Assembly (NCBI RefSeq): GCF_003063625.1
Contig: NZ_CP026604.1
Location: 5,558,065 to 5,622,064, forward strand
Direction of reading: 5' to 3'
DNA: 64,000 nucleotides
Source of the DNA: Saccharobesus litoralis
Lineage (GTDB): Bacteria; Pseudomonadota; Gammaproteobacteria; Enterobacterales; Alteromonadaceae
Both the position numbers and the translations under genes were made by a program. How positions within the stretch are numbered: the first letter of the stretch is position 1; each line of letters starts with the position of its first letter. Positions 36,253 through 48,100 of the stretch are shown here, piece by piece. A model generated the notes under the pieces. That model saw nothing but the letters and a program-made list of their open reading frames with translations. It did no database searches and had not been told where the DNA came from.

Positions 36253-39200
36253 TAGGCGGCCTCAGGGGTGAACTGGCTTGATTGGGCATCTTGCTTAGGT
36301 GTTGGCAAGTTTGGCTGATCTTCCGGTAACGGTACTTGCGGAGCGGATTCCATAACCGGCGCCTGCGGCTTAATATCGAGTGGGATATCAGATTCTGGCG
36401 CTGGTGCTTTACGTTTGTTATCGGGCTTCGCTTTCGGATTTTTACTTAAGCGGACTTCCCGACTACTGCGGCTAACTTCTTCCACTTTCGGCTTATCAAA
36501 TGTACCTGTTACATTAAATTCAATATTCGATACGACTTGAGCGCTTTCCAATACCTGATCTAATGCCAATGCCGCAACACCGGTTACTGGGTTTACCATC
36601 CAAGCGACCAAAATAGGTAAGCTTGATGTCACCTTAGGCGTAAAAGTAATGCGATAATCCAAAGTATTGTCGGTTAAATCCGACGTGCCGACAATCAGCA
36701 TATTACCTGGTACACCATCCATACGCGTGTCATTGGTAGAGCTTATACCATTGACCACGCTGACAGTACCCGACATTTTGTTAAAGAATAAGCCCTTGTT
36801 AAACACGTCCCGAAAGTCCAAGCGTAACTTGCGTACTAGCGAGTCCATACTCAATAACGAAAATAAGCGTGCGCCACCGTCAGATACTTCAGTAAAATAG
36901 CCTTCACCTAAATTCCAGTTTAGCTTACCGTTTAAACTTTTAGTGTCGTATAAATAAGGTGCATTATTCCAAGCTAACGAAAACTCAATCCCGGCACTGC
37001 TATCTCGCACCGGCGCGGCATAGTCGAAGTCACGCAGTAACAAGCCAACATTTTTTGAAGCCAATGAGCCAATAACATAAGTTTGATGCACGCCATTGGC
37101 AACATGCCAGTAACCAGATGCGTTAAATTGGTCACGTCCGCGGTTTATTTTAAGCTCATCTATTTTGATTTGCTGACCCACTCGACTTAAGCGTAAATCG
37201 ACCGCCCCGAGTAAATCACCATTCCATTCACAGCGGCGACAATTAGCGACAATAGGGGGTAAGTTGTTAAAAACATCCGTCGCTTGTTCAAGCTCGTTTT
37301 GTTTCAGCCAAGCTAAAGCGTCTTCTGTCAGCTCCAATTCTGTCTGTTGCGACTGTTTGTCGATATTAAAATTGAAATATTCCGCGTCTATCTTAACGCC
37401 TTTACCATCCCAATCTTCTGAAATCGTAATGTCGCCTCTAAACTCACGCGCATTCAAGTTGGCAAGCCATAATTGCTGGGTAGATTCAATATCAAAGTAA
37501 GTGTCGTGCCATGTTTGATTAGCGACAATTAATTGCGCCACATCACCGCGGATCCGCTCAGGTTTACTTAATATGCCAGGGCCTTGTGAATCTTGCCGAG
37601 CAAGATCAGCCACTAAGCCATTCACAAAGCCAACATATTGCTGTAAGTCTATGCTGGGTAAATGGACTGCAATATTAAAACCTTGGCCTGGCACACCAAG
37701 TTGCTCTTCCCCCAAAACTAAATAAGCACGACTAAATTGACTGGTTTCATGCGGCAATACCCCTTCAAAACTCAGTAATTCATCAATATTGGCTTTGATG
37801 ATACTGCTATCCTCATCACCCTCGGCAGATACCGCTAACAAACGCGCTTGCTCTGCCGTTTTGTAATAAGGCTCGGGTAATTCCAAGGCTAACTTGGTTA
37901 AATCAGCTGTTGCATCAAATTGATAAGAAAAACCTTGTTTGGGAAAATTAAGGCTTAATAAGCCTTGCCAATCAAAGCTTCCTTGATTCAAGGACGCTAA
38001 ATAAGGGTAATTTAATTTATTAAATAATTGGCGCGGTTGCCACTCACCCGCCATTTCAAGGTTAACCGAATAACCTTCCTCAGCATCAGCACTCGTCAGA
38101 TTGACGATATAAGGCGCATGACCCATTTCAAATTTTAGGCCTTGAGCTGATAAGTTTTCCATATCAAACTCTAAAACCCCGTTAACCTTGCTTAATTCAA
38201 AGCCTGTCGGTGTAACTAATACAATATTGTTATTTAATGTCACAGCGCCTTGCGCATGGGTACTATTGACATCATCTAACGGTACCTCAAGCTCAAAATG
38301 CGTATTGACGTTACCGGTTAGGTATAAAACATCCAGCACTTTACCAACAGATTGCGCTAAAGAGCTTTGTTGTAAAACTTGAGTTGCAGCCTGACCATCA
38401 CCAGCTACATCAGCCGCTAAAGTAAACTTAGCCCCTTTTTGATAAACATTGTTAATTGCCGCATTTAAGTCAATCAACTTAACATCTAATAATCGCCCTT
38501 GCTGGCTTTTAAATAACAGGTCTTGATTCAAAAAGCTTAAGGTTAAATCAATAGCGCTAGCAGCGGGCCAATCTGGCTGAAACAAAAACTCAGCTTGGCG
38601 TATAGCTAAATCGGCATGAAAGATTCCCTGTTGTTGACGATAAGGGAAATCCTGAAAACTACCATGCCAAATAGCATGACCATATTCCGTATAGCCATCA
38701 CGCACACCACGCGTTACAAAGTCATAGGCAAAGTCGCCCATTGCGTGTTTCGGTAAAAATGTCGGAATATCTTGCGACTCAACTCGGCCTAACTCCATAA
38801 ACATTTGCATTTCAGGCTGTCCGCTAGCATCTGGCTGGAGCAGAATTTCACCTTGCAATGCGGCTTGCGGTAAAGTTAACTGAATATCATCTAAGCGCAC
38901 TTGCCAACTTTGTTGCCAATTAGCATCTATGTTGATTGCGGCTTGCTCAAACTGCAATGGCGCTTCAAATAGCGTTGGCAACGTCACTTGACTTTGTTGG
39001 CCAGATAATACGCCACGCATTTTGTTTGCTTCTAAGGCTACGGCTAAATGCCAATTTTCTAAGCCAGGTAAAGCGCCATTCGCCTGCCAACTAATATTGT
39101 CCACACTCAGCATAGCTTGCCAATTAGCACCTATTGGCTGGTGAAAAAATGCCGACTCAATAACACTAGTTGCACTTAAACTTTGACTTAATGAGCGCAG

Positions 39201-40280
39201 TTGGTTGTCGGCACTAAATAACCGAGCAATTGACATTAACGGCTTAACTAATAAATCGTCAGTTTGTAAGCGCAATCCTTTAGGTCCATTGCGCGCCATT
39301 AAATTCAACTCACCTTGAATATTATCGCCTTCGCCAATCAACAAGTTATTGAGCTGCCACGTACTGCCAACAGGGTCAAACTTAGCGGTTAATTCACCTT
39401 GAGATAGGGTAATGCTTTGTTCTTGCTCCCCCTCCAACCAAGTAATTTGACTCGGATGCAGTTTAGCTACCATGTCAGTCGCTATACCAGAATCAATATT
39501 TAACCAAGCCTCAAAAGGCATTTGACTATTTAATTGACTAATATCGTCACGTAATTGCTCTTTGAAAAACTGCGCTAAATTCAAGCCTTGAGAATTAACG
39601 TAAAACTGCCCCGAAAGCCCTTGATCTTTATCATCGTATAAATCAATCACAAACTTAATGCCGCCACTTTCAAACGCAGCAATAGACAACTCACCGACAC
39701 CTTGGTGGCGCGTATCTCGGTTGTTCCAAGTCAATTGCTCAATATTAACGTAGCGAATACTTTGGTTTTGCTTAACAATAGCCAGTTGGCTATTTTGTAC
39801 ATCAAAGCGCTTTAAGTGATTTAAAAAGATAGGTTGTAGGGTGTCGAGCAAGTTAGTTTGCTCTGTATCTTGTGCATCCTGTTTAGGTAATTTTGCCAAG
39901 TTTAGTTCGGCATAGATCCCTTCTAGCACAAAGTTGCTGGCAACAAACTCGCGTTTAACTATCGAGCGCCAAAAATCAACCTCAACGTGAATAGCATCAA
40001 TACTTAGATCCAATGGCCCTTGTTGCTCTTGCTGAGCAAACTTAACATCAACTAACGTTAAACTAGGTCCGCTACCTTGCCAGCCAGCAGAAATATAGCC
40101 GAGCTTAACCGGTGCATTGAGCTCTTGGCTGACCGCAACCGCAATTTGATCTCGAAAATCATTAAGATAAGGCAGGGTTAATCTAAGCGTACTCAGTAAA
40201 ACTGCGCACAGCACAATAGTGCTGGCCAATAACAACCAAAGCTTGCGAATAATTTTGCTTAACCAAGCACTGACATTCAT
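36252..40280 (-). CDS. yhdP: YhdP family AsmA-like envelope protein
   Basis: This 1342-residue protein has an N-terminal membrane anchor (about 12-36), followed by a very long beta-rich region and the conserved C-terminal AsmA-like part (RLDFRDVFNKGLFFNKMSGT, GMxxxG-type region near 1150, and MVNPVTGVAALALDQVL). YhdP is one of the AsmA-like proteins that bridge the periplasm and move phospholipids to the outer membrane. After the conserved core is a Pro/Lys-rich tail of about 70 residues (NPKAKPDNKRKAPAPESD and on), which looks disordered. It follows rng by 6 bp. Confidence 0.93.
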   Translation of the reverse strand: MNVSAWLSKIIRKLWLLLASTIVLCAVLLSTLRLTLPYLNDFRDQIAVAVSQELNAPVKLGYISAGWQGSGPSLTLVDVKFAQQEQQGPLDLSIDAIHVEVDFWRSIVKREFVASNFVLEGIYAELNLAKLPKQDAQDTEQTNLLDTLQPIFLNHLKRFDVQNSQLAIVKQNQSIRYVNIEQLTWNNRDTRHQGVGELSIAAFESGGIKFVIDLYDDKDQGLSGQFYVNSQGLNLAQFFKEQLRDDISQLNSQMPFEAWLNIDSGIATDMVAKLHPSQITWLEGEQEQSITLSQGELTAKFDPVGSTWQLNNLLIGEGDNIQGELNLMARNGPKGLRLQTDDLLVKPLMSIARLFSADNQLRSLSQSLSATSVIESAFFHQPIGANWQAMLSVDNISWQANGALPGLENWHLAVALEANKMRGVLSGQQSQVTLPTLFEAPLQFEQAAINIDANWQQSWQVRLDDIQLTLPQAALQGEILLQPDASGQPEMQMFMELGRVESQDIPTFLPKHAMGDFAYDFVTRGVRDGYTEYGHAIWHGSFQDFPYRQQQGIFHADLAIRQAEFLFQPDWPAASAIDLTLSFLNQDLLFKSQQGRLLDVKLIDLNAAINNVYQKGAKFTLAADVAGDGQAATQVLQQSSLAQSVGKVLDVLYLTGNVNTHFELEVPLDDVNSTHAQGAVTLNNNIVLVTPTGFELSKVNGVLEFDMENLSAQGLKFEMGHAPYIVNLTSADAEEGYSVNLEMAGEWQPRQLFNKLNYPYLASLNQGSFDWQGLLSLNFPKQGFSYQFDATADLTKLALELPEPYYKTAEQARLLAVSAEGDEDSSIIKANIDELLSFEGVLPHETSQFSRAYLVLGEEQLGVPGQGFNIAVHLPSIDLQQYVGFVNGLVADLARQDSQGPGILSKPERIRGDVAQLIVANQTWHDTYFDIESTQQLWLANLNAREFRGDITISEDWDGKGVKIDAEYFNFNIDKQSQQTELELTEDALAWLKQNELEQATDVFNNLPPIVANCRRCEWNGDLLGAVDLRLSRVGQQIKIDELKINRGRDQFNASGYWHVANGVHQTYVIGSLASKNVGLLLRDFDYAAPVRDSSAGIEFSLAWNNAPYLYDTKSLNGKLNWNLGEGYFTEVSDGGARLFSLLSMDSLVRKLRLDFRDVFNKGLFFNKMSGTVSVVNGISSTNDTRMDGVPGNMLIVGTSDLTDNTLDYRITFTPKVTSSLPILVAWMVNPVTGVAALALDQVLESAQVVSNIEFNVTGTFDKPKVEEVSRSSREVRLSKNPKAKPDNKRKAPAPESDIPLDIKPQAPVMESAPQVPLPEDQPNLPTPKQDAQSSQFTPEAA

Positions 40281-40286
40281 TATTTT

Positions 40287-41756
40287 CTACATCATGACTA
40301 CATCAAACTGCTCTTGGCCATACATGGCCTCAGCTTGAATTTTTACGTGTTTTCCAATAAACAACTCGAGTTCTGCCAAAGCATGCGATTCTTCAGACAG
40401 AATATATTCAGCAACCTGTTCAGCAGCGTACACCACAAATTTATCGGCATCATAGGCACGATTAACACGGACAATTTCACGCAGGATTTCATAACAAACG
40501 GTTTCAACCGTTTTAAGTGTGCCTCGGCCATGACAACTTGGACAATTAGAACAAAGAATATGTTCCAAACTTTCACGCGTGCGCTTACGGGTCATCTCGA
40601 CCAAACCTAATGCCGAAAAGCCATTGATATTGTATTTGGCGTTATCTCTCGCTAATGCGGCTTCTAAACTATGTAAAACTCGGCGCTTGTGATCCTCGTC
40701 CACCATGTCGATAAAATCAATAATAATGATCCCGCCAAGGTTACGCAGGCGCAACTGCCTTGCTAACGCTTGAGTGGCCTCAATATTGGTATTGAAAATG
40801 GTTTCTTCTAAATTACGATGACCAACAAATGCCCCAGTATTGATATCAATTGTGGTCATGGCTTCGGTTTGATCAATGATCAAATAGCCGCCAGACTTTA
40901 ATTCAACTTTACGCTCTAGCGCTTTTTGAATATCGTTTTCCACATTGAAAATATCAAATATGGGGCGCTCACCTGGGTAATACTCAAGCTTATTTAACAA
41001 TTCAGGAATAAACTCTTGAGTAAATTCAGTTAGTTGATCAAAGGTCAGTCGCGAATCCACTCGAATGCGCTCAATTTCAGTACCCACCAAGTCTCGAAGT
41101 ACACGGCAGGCAATATTCAAGTCTTGATATAAACAACTGTGTTTTTTACCGCGATTTTTGCGCTCTGAAACTTTACTCCACACGCGGCGCAAAAATTTAG
41201 CATCGTGACGTAACTCGTTTTCTTCGGCACCTTCTGCCGCGGTACGCACAATAAAGCTCGCGTCTTCGTCACAATATTCTGCCGTTATGCTTTTTAAACG
41301 CTCTCGCTCTTCTTGCCCATCAATGCGTTGTGATACCCCGACATGATTCGCCCCAGGCATAAAAACTAAATAGCGAGACGGAATGGTAATATCCGTGGTT
41401 AACCGAGCGCCCTTAGTGCCTAATGGATCTTTCACCACCTGCACCATGATTTTTTGGCCTTCTTTAACCAACTCGGTAATATCACGCACAGGTTTGGGTG
41501 CTAAATCAGATTCATCTTGAACTTCTTGGCTTACCGTAATATCCGATGCATGTAAAAACGCGGCTTTATCTAAACCTATATCGATGAATGCGGCCTGCAT
41601 ACCCGGCAAAACACGGCTAACCATGCCTAGGTAGATATTACCCACTAAGCCTTTTTTAGCTTGGCGTTCTATATGCACCTCTTGCAAGCTACCATTTTCA
41701 ACAATAGCAACTCGGGTTTCACTAGGGGTGACATTAATTAATATTTCTGCACTCAC
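40287..41756 (-). CDS. rng: Ribonuclease G
   Basis: This 489-residue protein is the RNase E/G catalytic core: an S1-like domain (NIYLGMVSRVLPGMQAAFID), 5'-sensor region, and DNase I-like domain with the magnesium-binding aspartates in MTTIDINTGAF and IIDFIDMVDED. The zinc-link cysteines are in CSNCPSCHGRG near 405. It matures 16S rRNA 5' ends and degrades mRNA. Length fits RNase G, without the RNase E scaffold tail. It lies 53 bp after maf. Confidence 0.97.
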   Translation of the reverse strand: MSAEILINVTPSETRVAIVENGSLQEVHIERQAKKGLVGNIYLGMVSRVLPGMQAAFIDIGLDKAAFLHASDITVSQEVQDESDLAPKPVRDITELVKEGQKIMVQVVKDPLGTKGARLTTDITIPSRYLVFMPGANHVGVSQRIDGQEERERLKSITAEYCDEDASFIVRTAAEGAEENELRHDAKFLRRVWSKVSERKNRGKKHSCLYQDLNIACRVLRDLVGTEIERIRVDSRLTFDQLTEFTQEFIPELLNKLEYYPGERPIFDIFNVENDIQKALERKVELKSGGYLIIDQTEAMTTIDINTGAFVGHRNLEETIFNTNIEATQALARQLRLRNLGGIIIIDFIDMVDEDHKRRVLHSLEAALARDNAKYNINGFSALGLVEMTRKRTRESLEHILCSNCPSCHGRGTLKTVETVCYEILREIVRVNRAYDADKFVVYAAEQVAEYILSEESHALAELELFIGKHVKIQAEAMYGQEQFDVVMM

Positions 41757-41809
41757 GAGATATAAATTCCTTGCTAATCCGCTTGGTCTATCACTTTAAG
41801 ATGGGGTTA

Positions 41810-42388
41810 TCAGTTAACACTATCAATAGCTAGGTCCAGTAATTGTCGGGTCTCATATAAGGGTAGTCCGACAACCGCAGAATAACTACCTTGTAAATGA
41901 TTAACATACTGACCAGCAAAACCTTGAATACCGTATGCGCCCGCTTTATCGTGCGGTTCACCCGTTTGCCAATAGGCAGCGATCATGTCCGCAGATAAAT
42001 GGCAAAAGCTGACTTTGGTGATCACATTCTGACTCCAAACTTGCTGACGGGTCACCACTGCCAATGCTGTCATCACACTATGGGTGTTATTTGATAAGGC
42101 ATTTAGCATGCGTTGGGCATCCGCAAAGTTTTGCGGTTTGCCAAAGATTTCCCCTTGCGGAGAAACAACTATGGTGTCTGAACCAATCACAACAGCTGAC
42201 TCGTCTGATACTTGAGCCAAGCCTGCACGAGCTTTTTCCGTCGCTAAACGCACCACTAATTGTTCCGGTGACTCACCATTAAATGGCGTTTCATCAATAC
42301 TGGCGTTGATAATATCGAATGTCACACCAATTTGTTGCAATAGCTCACGGCGGCGCGGTGATTGAGAAGCCAGATAAATCTGGGTCAT
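41810..42388 (-). CDS. maf: Maf-type nucleoside triphosphate pyrophosphatase, YhdE branch
   Basis: This 192-residue protein has the Maf signatures ASQSPRRRELL at the N-terminus and VVIGSDTIVV near 68, plus DKAGAYGIQG near 144. The YhdE branch hydrolyses dTTP, UTP and modified pyrimidine triphosphates to monophosphates. The start overlaps the mreD stop by four bases, and the gene order mreBCD-maf-rng is the conserved gammaproteobacterial arrangement. Confidence 0.96.
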   Translation of the reverse strand: MTQIYLASQSPRRRELLQQIGVTFDIINASIDETPFNGESPEQLVVRLATEKARAGLAQVSDESAVVIGSDTIVVSPQGEIFGKPQNFADAQRMLNALSNNTHSVMTALAVVTRQQVWSQNVITKVSFCHLSADMIAAYWQTGEPHDKAGAYGIQGFAGQYVNHLQGSYSAVVGLPLYETRQLLDLAIDSVN

Positions 42389-42861
42389 GAGATCTTAAAT
42401 CCTCGACGAATTTTACGTAACAACAAGAAAGCCCAAGGCCACATGACGGCGGTTGTCACCGTTGGCCACATTAAACTAGGGAAGAAATAGCTATCGGTTA
42501 ATATAAATACCAACCAGTACTCGGTTAGATGATAAAACGCACTTAACATGCCGACGATAATAGCTTGCTGCCACACAGAAAAATTGCGAATACGCTTAAA
42601 ATTAGAAGCAGCCACATAAGCAATAATGGTAAAAATCAGACCATTTACCCCCAAGACTGAACCCAATAATAAATCAAGCATCAGTCCGGTTATCCAAGCC
42701 GTTAATACGTTAACGCGATGAGGCAAGGCTATAGACCAATAGACAATAGCCATTAATGCCCAGTCCGGCCGATAAGGCGCCAAAACATCAGGCATGGGTG
42801 ATATGGTTAGGATCAAAGCGAAAATAATAGTTAAATAAATCAACGACAAGCTACGCGTCAT
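42385..42861 (-). CDS. mreD: Rod shape-determining protein MreD
   Basis: This 158-residue integral membrane protein has about five helices, with the conserved N-terminal YRPDWALMAIVYWSIALPHR. It belongs to the elongasome with MreB, MreC, RodA and PBP2 and sets rod shape. It overlaps mreC by one base (TAATG) and maf by four. Confidence 0.95.
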   Translation of the reverse strand: MTRSLSLIYLTIIFALILTISPMPDVLAPYRPDWALMAIVYWSIALPHRVNVLTAWITGLMLDLLLGSVLGVNGLIFTIIAYVAASNFKRIRNFSVWQQAIIVGMLSAFYHLTEYWLVFILTDSYFFPSLMWPTVTTAVMWPWAFLLLRKIRRGFKIS

Positions 42862-43745
42862 TACAGTAGCTCCTCGGCTTGTTCAACAATTTGCTCAATA
42901 GCTTCAAAAATGGGTTTCTGCTCAACATTAGGCGGCCAAAGTAACAACAAATAACGAATACGCTCTAATTTAGCCACAGGCTCAGCCACCACTTTGGCAA
43001 AGGGTAAACTCGGATTAGAATCAACTTGGCTGACTTTAGCCACTGGATAACCTTCAGGAAAACGCCCACCTAAACCTGAGGTCACCAAAAGATCGCCCAT
43101 TTTAATGTCAGCACTATGCGGCACATGATTAAGCTCCATACGCTGCAAATAGCCTGCACCTGAAGCAATCGACCGCACAGAGTTACGAGCCACACGGATG
43201 GGAATGGAATGAGTAATATCTGAGATCAACAATACACGACTTGTCGTGGAGCCCACACTGATAACTTGCCCGACAATACCCTGATCATCTAATACAGGTT
43301 GGCCAAGGTAAACGCCATGCAACGAACCACGGTTGATCACCACTTGCTGCGAAGAGCGGTTGCTTTCAACCGACATCACCTCGGTAACCATTTTATCAAC
43401 AACTTCACGCGCGGGTGATTTAAGTAAAGCGCGCAATCTTTGATTTTCTCGTTCGATAAAGGCCATGCGCTGCAAACGCTCGCTTAATATCAGGTGTTGC
43501 TCAGTTAAACGATCGTTTTCTTCTATTAATTGGCTACGAAAAGCGAGTGAAGTGGTGGTTAAATCCAGTAAGTTTTGTGGAATGTTAGCCGCATATTGCA
43601 ACGGACTGACTAGCGAGTTAAGAAATACCCGCACTTGTTTAAAACCGTCGTGTTTATGGTCAACAAAAATCAGGACAATGGACAGGATAACTGCCAAGGT
43701 CATTCTGGTTTGTATGGATGGCCCTCTGCCAAATAAAGGGTTCAT
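42861..43745 (-). CDS. mreC: Rod shape-determining protein MreC
   Basis: This is a 294-residue protein with an N-terminal anchor (about 13-33), a coiled coil (about 70-108: QLIEENDRLTEQHLILSERL) and the periplasmic beta domain (GxxVLDDQGIVGQV, DLLVTSGLGGRFPEGYPVA). MreC couples the cytoskeleton to PBP2 in cell-wall elongation. The start context has no strong Shine-Dalgarno. A hairpin at 43813-43833 separates it from mreB. Confidence 0.95.
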   Translation of the reverse strand: MNPLFGRGPSIQTRMTLAVILSIVLIFVDHKHDGFKQVRVFLNSLVSPLQYAANIPQNLLDLTTTSLAFRSQLIEENDRLTEQHLILSERLQRMAFIERENQRLRALLKSPAREVVDKMVTEVMSVESNRSSQQVVINRGSLHGVYLGQPVLDDQGIVGQVISVGSTTSRVLLISDITHSIPIRVARNSVRSIASGAGYLQRMELNHVPHSADIKMGDLLVTSGLGGRFPEGYPVAKVSQVDSNPSLPFAKVVAEPVAKLERIRYLLLLWPPNVEQKPIFEAIEQIVEQAEELL

Positions 43746-43812
43746 TTTTTCTCTGCTAACCGCTATTTAGTGTGTGATTACCGGTGAAAAATGGCAATCT
43801 AAGAATACGACA

Positions 43813-43833
43813 AAGCCGGGCTGGTCCCGGCTT
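43813..43833 (-). terminator. Hairpin between mreB and mreC, possible attenuator
   Basis: AAGCCGGG and CCCGGCTT form a perfect 8-bp stem with loop CTGGT in the 134-bp mreB–mreC gap. On the minus strand it is followed by TGTCG rather than a run of T, so partial termination or RNA stabilisation is more likely than full termination. Excess mreB over mreCD mRNA would fit. Confidence 0.65.
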
Positions 43834-43879
43834 AGTTAACTTCTTTGGTTTTTTACTGCACTGGCGTCATGTTATCTTC

Positions 43880-44947
<1,068 letters not shown>

Positions 44948-45128
44948 TTAGAGGAAAATTTTTTGCGCTAACTTTACCAACCATGCCTAATTTCAGCAAG
45001 ACTTGAGCTAAGGAAGTTTAATAATTAACGAGCTTTTTTGCACTCAGTAGCCAAAACAGGATAAATATAGGCAAAGGTGTAGATAAAGAGAGTACGCTTA
45101 AGCCGCAAGTTTCATGTTTGGTATGATA

Positions 45129-45150
45129 CATGCCGAGTATTTATGCTTGT
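45129..45150 (-). repeat. Dispersed core repeat downstream of mshQ
   Basis: CATGCCGAGTATTTATGCTT and two further bases form a diverged, reverse-orientation member of the GCAAGCATAAATGCTCG family, 13 bp after the mshQ stop codon in the mshQ–mreB gap. No other terminator was recognised there, so it may serve as the transcript end structure. Confidence 0.55.
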
Positions 45151-45162
45151 AACCCCATAACG

Positions 45163-48100
45163 CTAATTACTTTCACGCCAAGAAATAATACGTTCATTAC
45201 CACGGCGATTACCAAATGCCACACGGGTCGCAGGTGGAACGGACAAACTATTACCATCCCAAGCAAAAAATAACCAACTCGGTAAAGAGCTTGCATCCCA
45301 CTGTAAAATTAAACTACCACTACTTAGCGCAGTATCAGCGTGATCAAATTCAATATTAAATTGCCCAACACTAACCGGATCTGAATTACCGAAACGCCCT
45401 GTCGCAGTTACCAAACTGGTGTCACCATTGCTCGCGGTGACCGTAACAGTAAATGGGTCGCTATCAGCACTTTTTGCTGGCGTGGCATCAAAAGCATCCA
45501 GCGGCAAGATACTGGCATCGTCATCCGTGGTGGTTTGCCATTGAGTGCCGTTCCAATGCTGAATTTGCGCACGAATATCAGCTGCACCGCCAATGGTATC
45601 GGCCGCATCTTGCGCATAAAAACGCGCGTATCTTTGCTCTATATTCGTTGCATTTAGCGTGTAAGACGACTGATTAGAGCGCCCGTCGCTATCCGTAAAA
45701 TCCCCAGCGGCAAATGTCATCTGAATATTCGACGTGGTTGGCGTCATTAGCGTAGTCGTTTTTGTATAACTAAAATTATCTGTGTTATTTAACGTATATA
45801 GATAACTACCGGCAACCGGTGAGCCACCGCTAGTTTCTTGAGCTAAAGAGCCGCCGGAAGTACTACCACTAAAACCCGATATAGCAGAGTCAGCTAAGGT
45901 CAATGTCGCTGTGTTAATGGATGTGGGCGCATAATTACTCATTAAACCATCATCCGCGTTATACGCGGTAACTCTAACTTGTGGGGCTACAGCGCTAGAG
46001 AAATCGTTATTCTCGGCATCTGCGCCTGAATAACCAAATTGCTTGCCAATATAATTAAAGGTCAAATCGTGGTATTCAAACGCAACGTTATCTAACCCTG
46101 TTTGATTTAAGGTTAAATAAGACGCGATAAAAGTCCCCAAGGTTACCGCACTTGACACATTTATCGCGGAACCATAATAGTTGCTATCACTTAGTGCCAA
46201 GCTAAAAGAACCGTATTCATCGTATTCAGCAACCGTAAAGCTAGTTGAGGTTAAACCCAATAAGTGCAAGGTTGAGCTACTCGTGACCGCAATAGAGGTG
46301 CCATTAGCAACCTTAAAGTTGGCATTTTCACTGCCAGTAACTAACGCAACAGTAAAGTCGAGTGAACCCGGTTGATAGTTAGGTGTGGCCGTGCCACCAC
46401 TACAGAATCCGCCAATATTAATAGTAAAAGGTTCAGCGGCAATAAAATTACCGTCGCCGTCATTGTCAGTGACCGAGGTTACCGCCACATAACTGGGTAC
46501 AGCCGTCATAGTGGTGGTTGCCGACGAAATACTCGAATTGGGATCACTCGCAACAACTGATAGCTGCCCCGCATCAGCATAAGTTAGGCGTACATTGTTG
46601 TCTGTACCCAAGTTAATACTTAATCGGGTGGTCCCTGCGGTATTAATGGTCGCACTACTGCTACCATTGCCCAAGGTTAATTGGCTTGCGCTGGTATTAG
46701 TGTTAGGCGCTGCATAACTAAAACTAAAGTCGACATTGGTATCGCCCGTGATCTCATTACAACTGTTATTGCCCGAGTCATAAACAAAAGCTTCAAGCGT
46801 TGCAGAAGTCTCGGTACAGGAAGTTGTCGTTATATTTTGCCAACTAAAAGCAGAAGTCCCAGTAAACTCTATTTGGCAATTAGCCAGTACATTGTTGGAT
46901 GCATCTTTACAGGTGACTGTTGCAGTGGGCGATACCCCGTCAAGCCCATACAACACTGTACTAATTGCAGTCTCATTGACTGTAACCGACTTCGAACCAG
47001 TAAAATCATTGCTATCTAGGTTAGTTCGCACTGAATCGACTGTTTTATACAATGTACCCGAAACAGCCGCATCAGTATAAAAAGTAGAGCAGTCGGCATT
47101 TTCACAGGCTCTCGCCGTTACGGTTTGATTACTACAAACCGAAGAAGAAGTCGTGGATAAAATAATTTCGTAATGGTCTAGACTACTACTAGCACCATCG
47201 TTAGTTGAACCCGGTGTATCACCACAGTCTTGATCCCAAGTACTGGTATTAGAACTACCATCGGGGCGAGTGCAAACCCCTGAATTACCGCCGCCAGGCG
47301 GGTCTGTGATAGTCACATTATTCGGGTTTTCATCTTCGCATGATTGCCAAGTTGCACTATAACTGCCATTTTCATAACGTAGGTAGTGCACCATGTCGCC
47401 ACTATTATCAAACAAAATCACTTCTTGGGTATTGTTGTGTAACGCCAAATCAGCATCAATAAACAAGTTTTGACCTTGCACTAAAACCGGCGAAGATCCT
47501 TGCGTAGCAGACAAAATACTACCGGAAAGCGATTTGGCAATAACAATAAAATCGCCTGTATTATAGGTTTGATTAGCGCAACCATCACTGCTTAAACAGG
47601 TGTAATCAACATCGGTACTTGAACCATTGCCGTCGCCATCTAACTCCCAATTGGCTAGACTTAAATTACTGCCATTAGTGACATATAGCTCAATCCAATC
47701 TTCATCTTTATTGATTTCATTAATAATGACATCGCCGACATCACTACTAACTGGACATTGTGGAGCCGTTGAAGGGGTGCAAACGTCCGTAATACTCGCA
47801 CTGGTTAAATCACCGTTAACATCAATGTAAGCGTTACTCGTTAGTGTTAAATCTTTTGTCGATACATAACCTTTAATGTAAGCATCGTTATGTACAGTAA
47901 TAGCTCCAGCACTAAACACAACCCCCGTTAAGTTTGCACTAGTAGACAACGCCATTGTACTGGAAGAGCCGCTTGCATAGATAACAAGATCACTGCTAGT
48001 GCCACCATTATTGATCGAGGCAGAGTTATAAATTGACAGGTTACCACTGACATGAATACGAACACTGCCTGTGCCCGAAGATGTATCAACCGTTGCAGTT

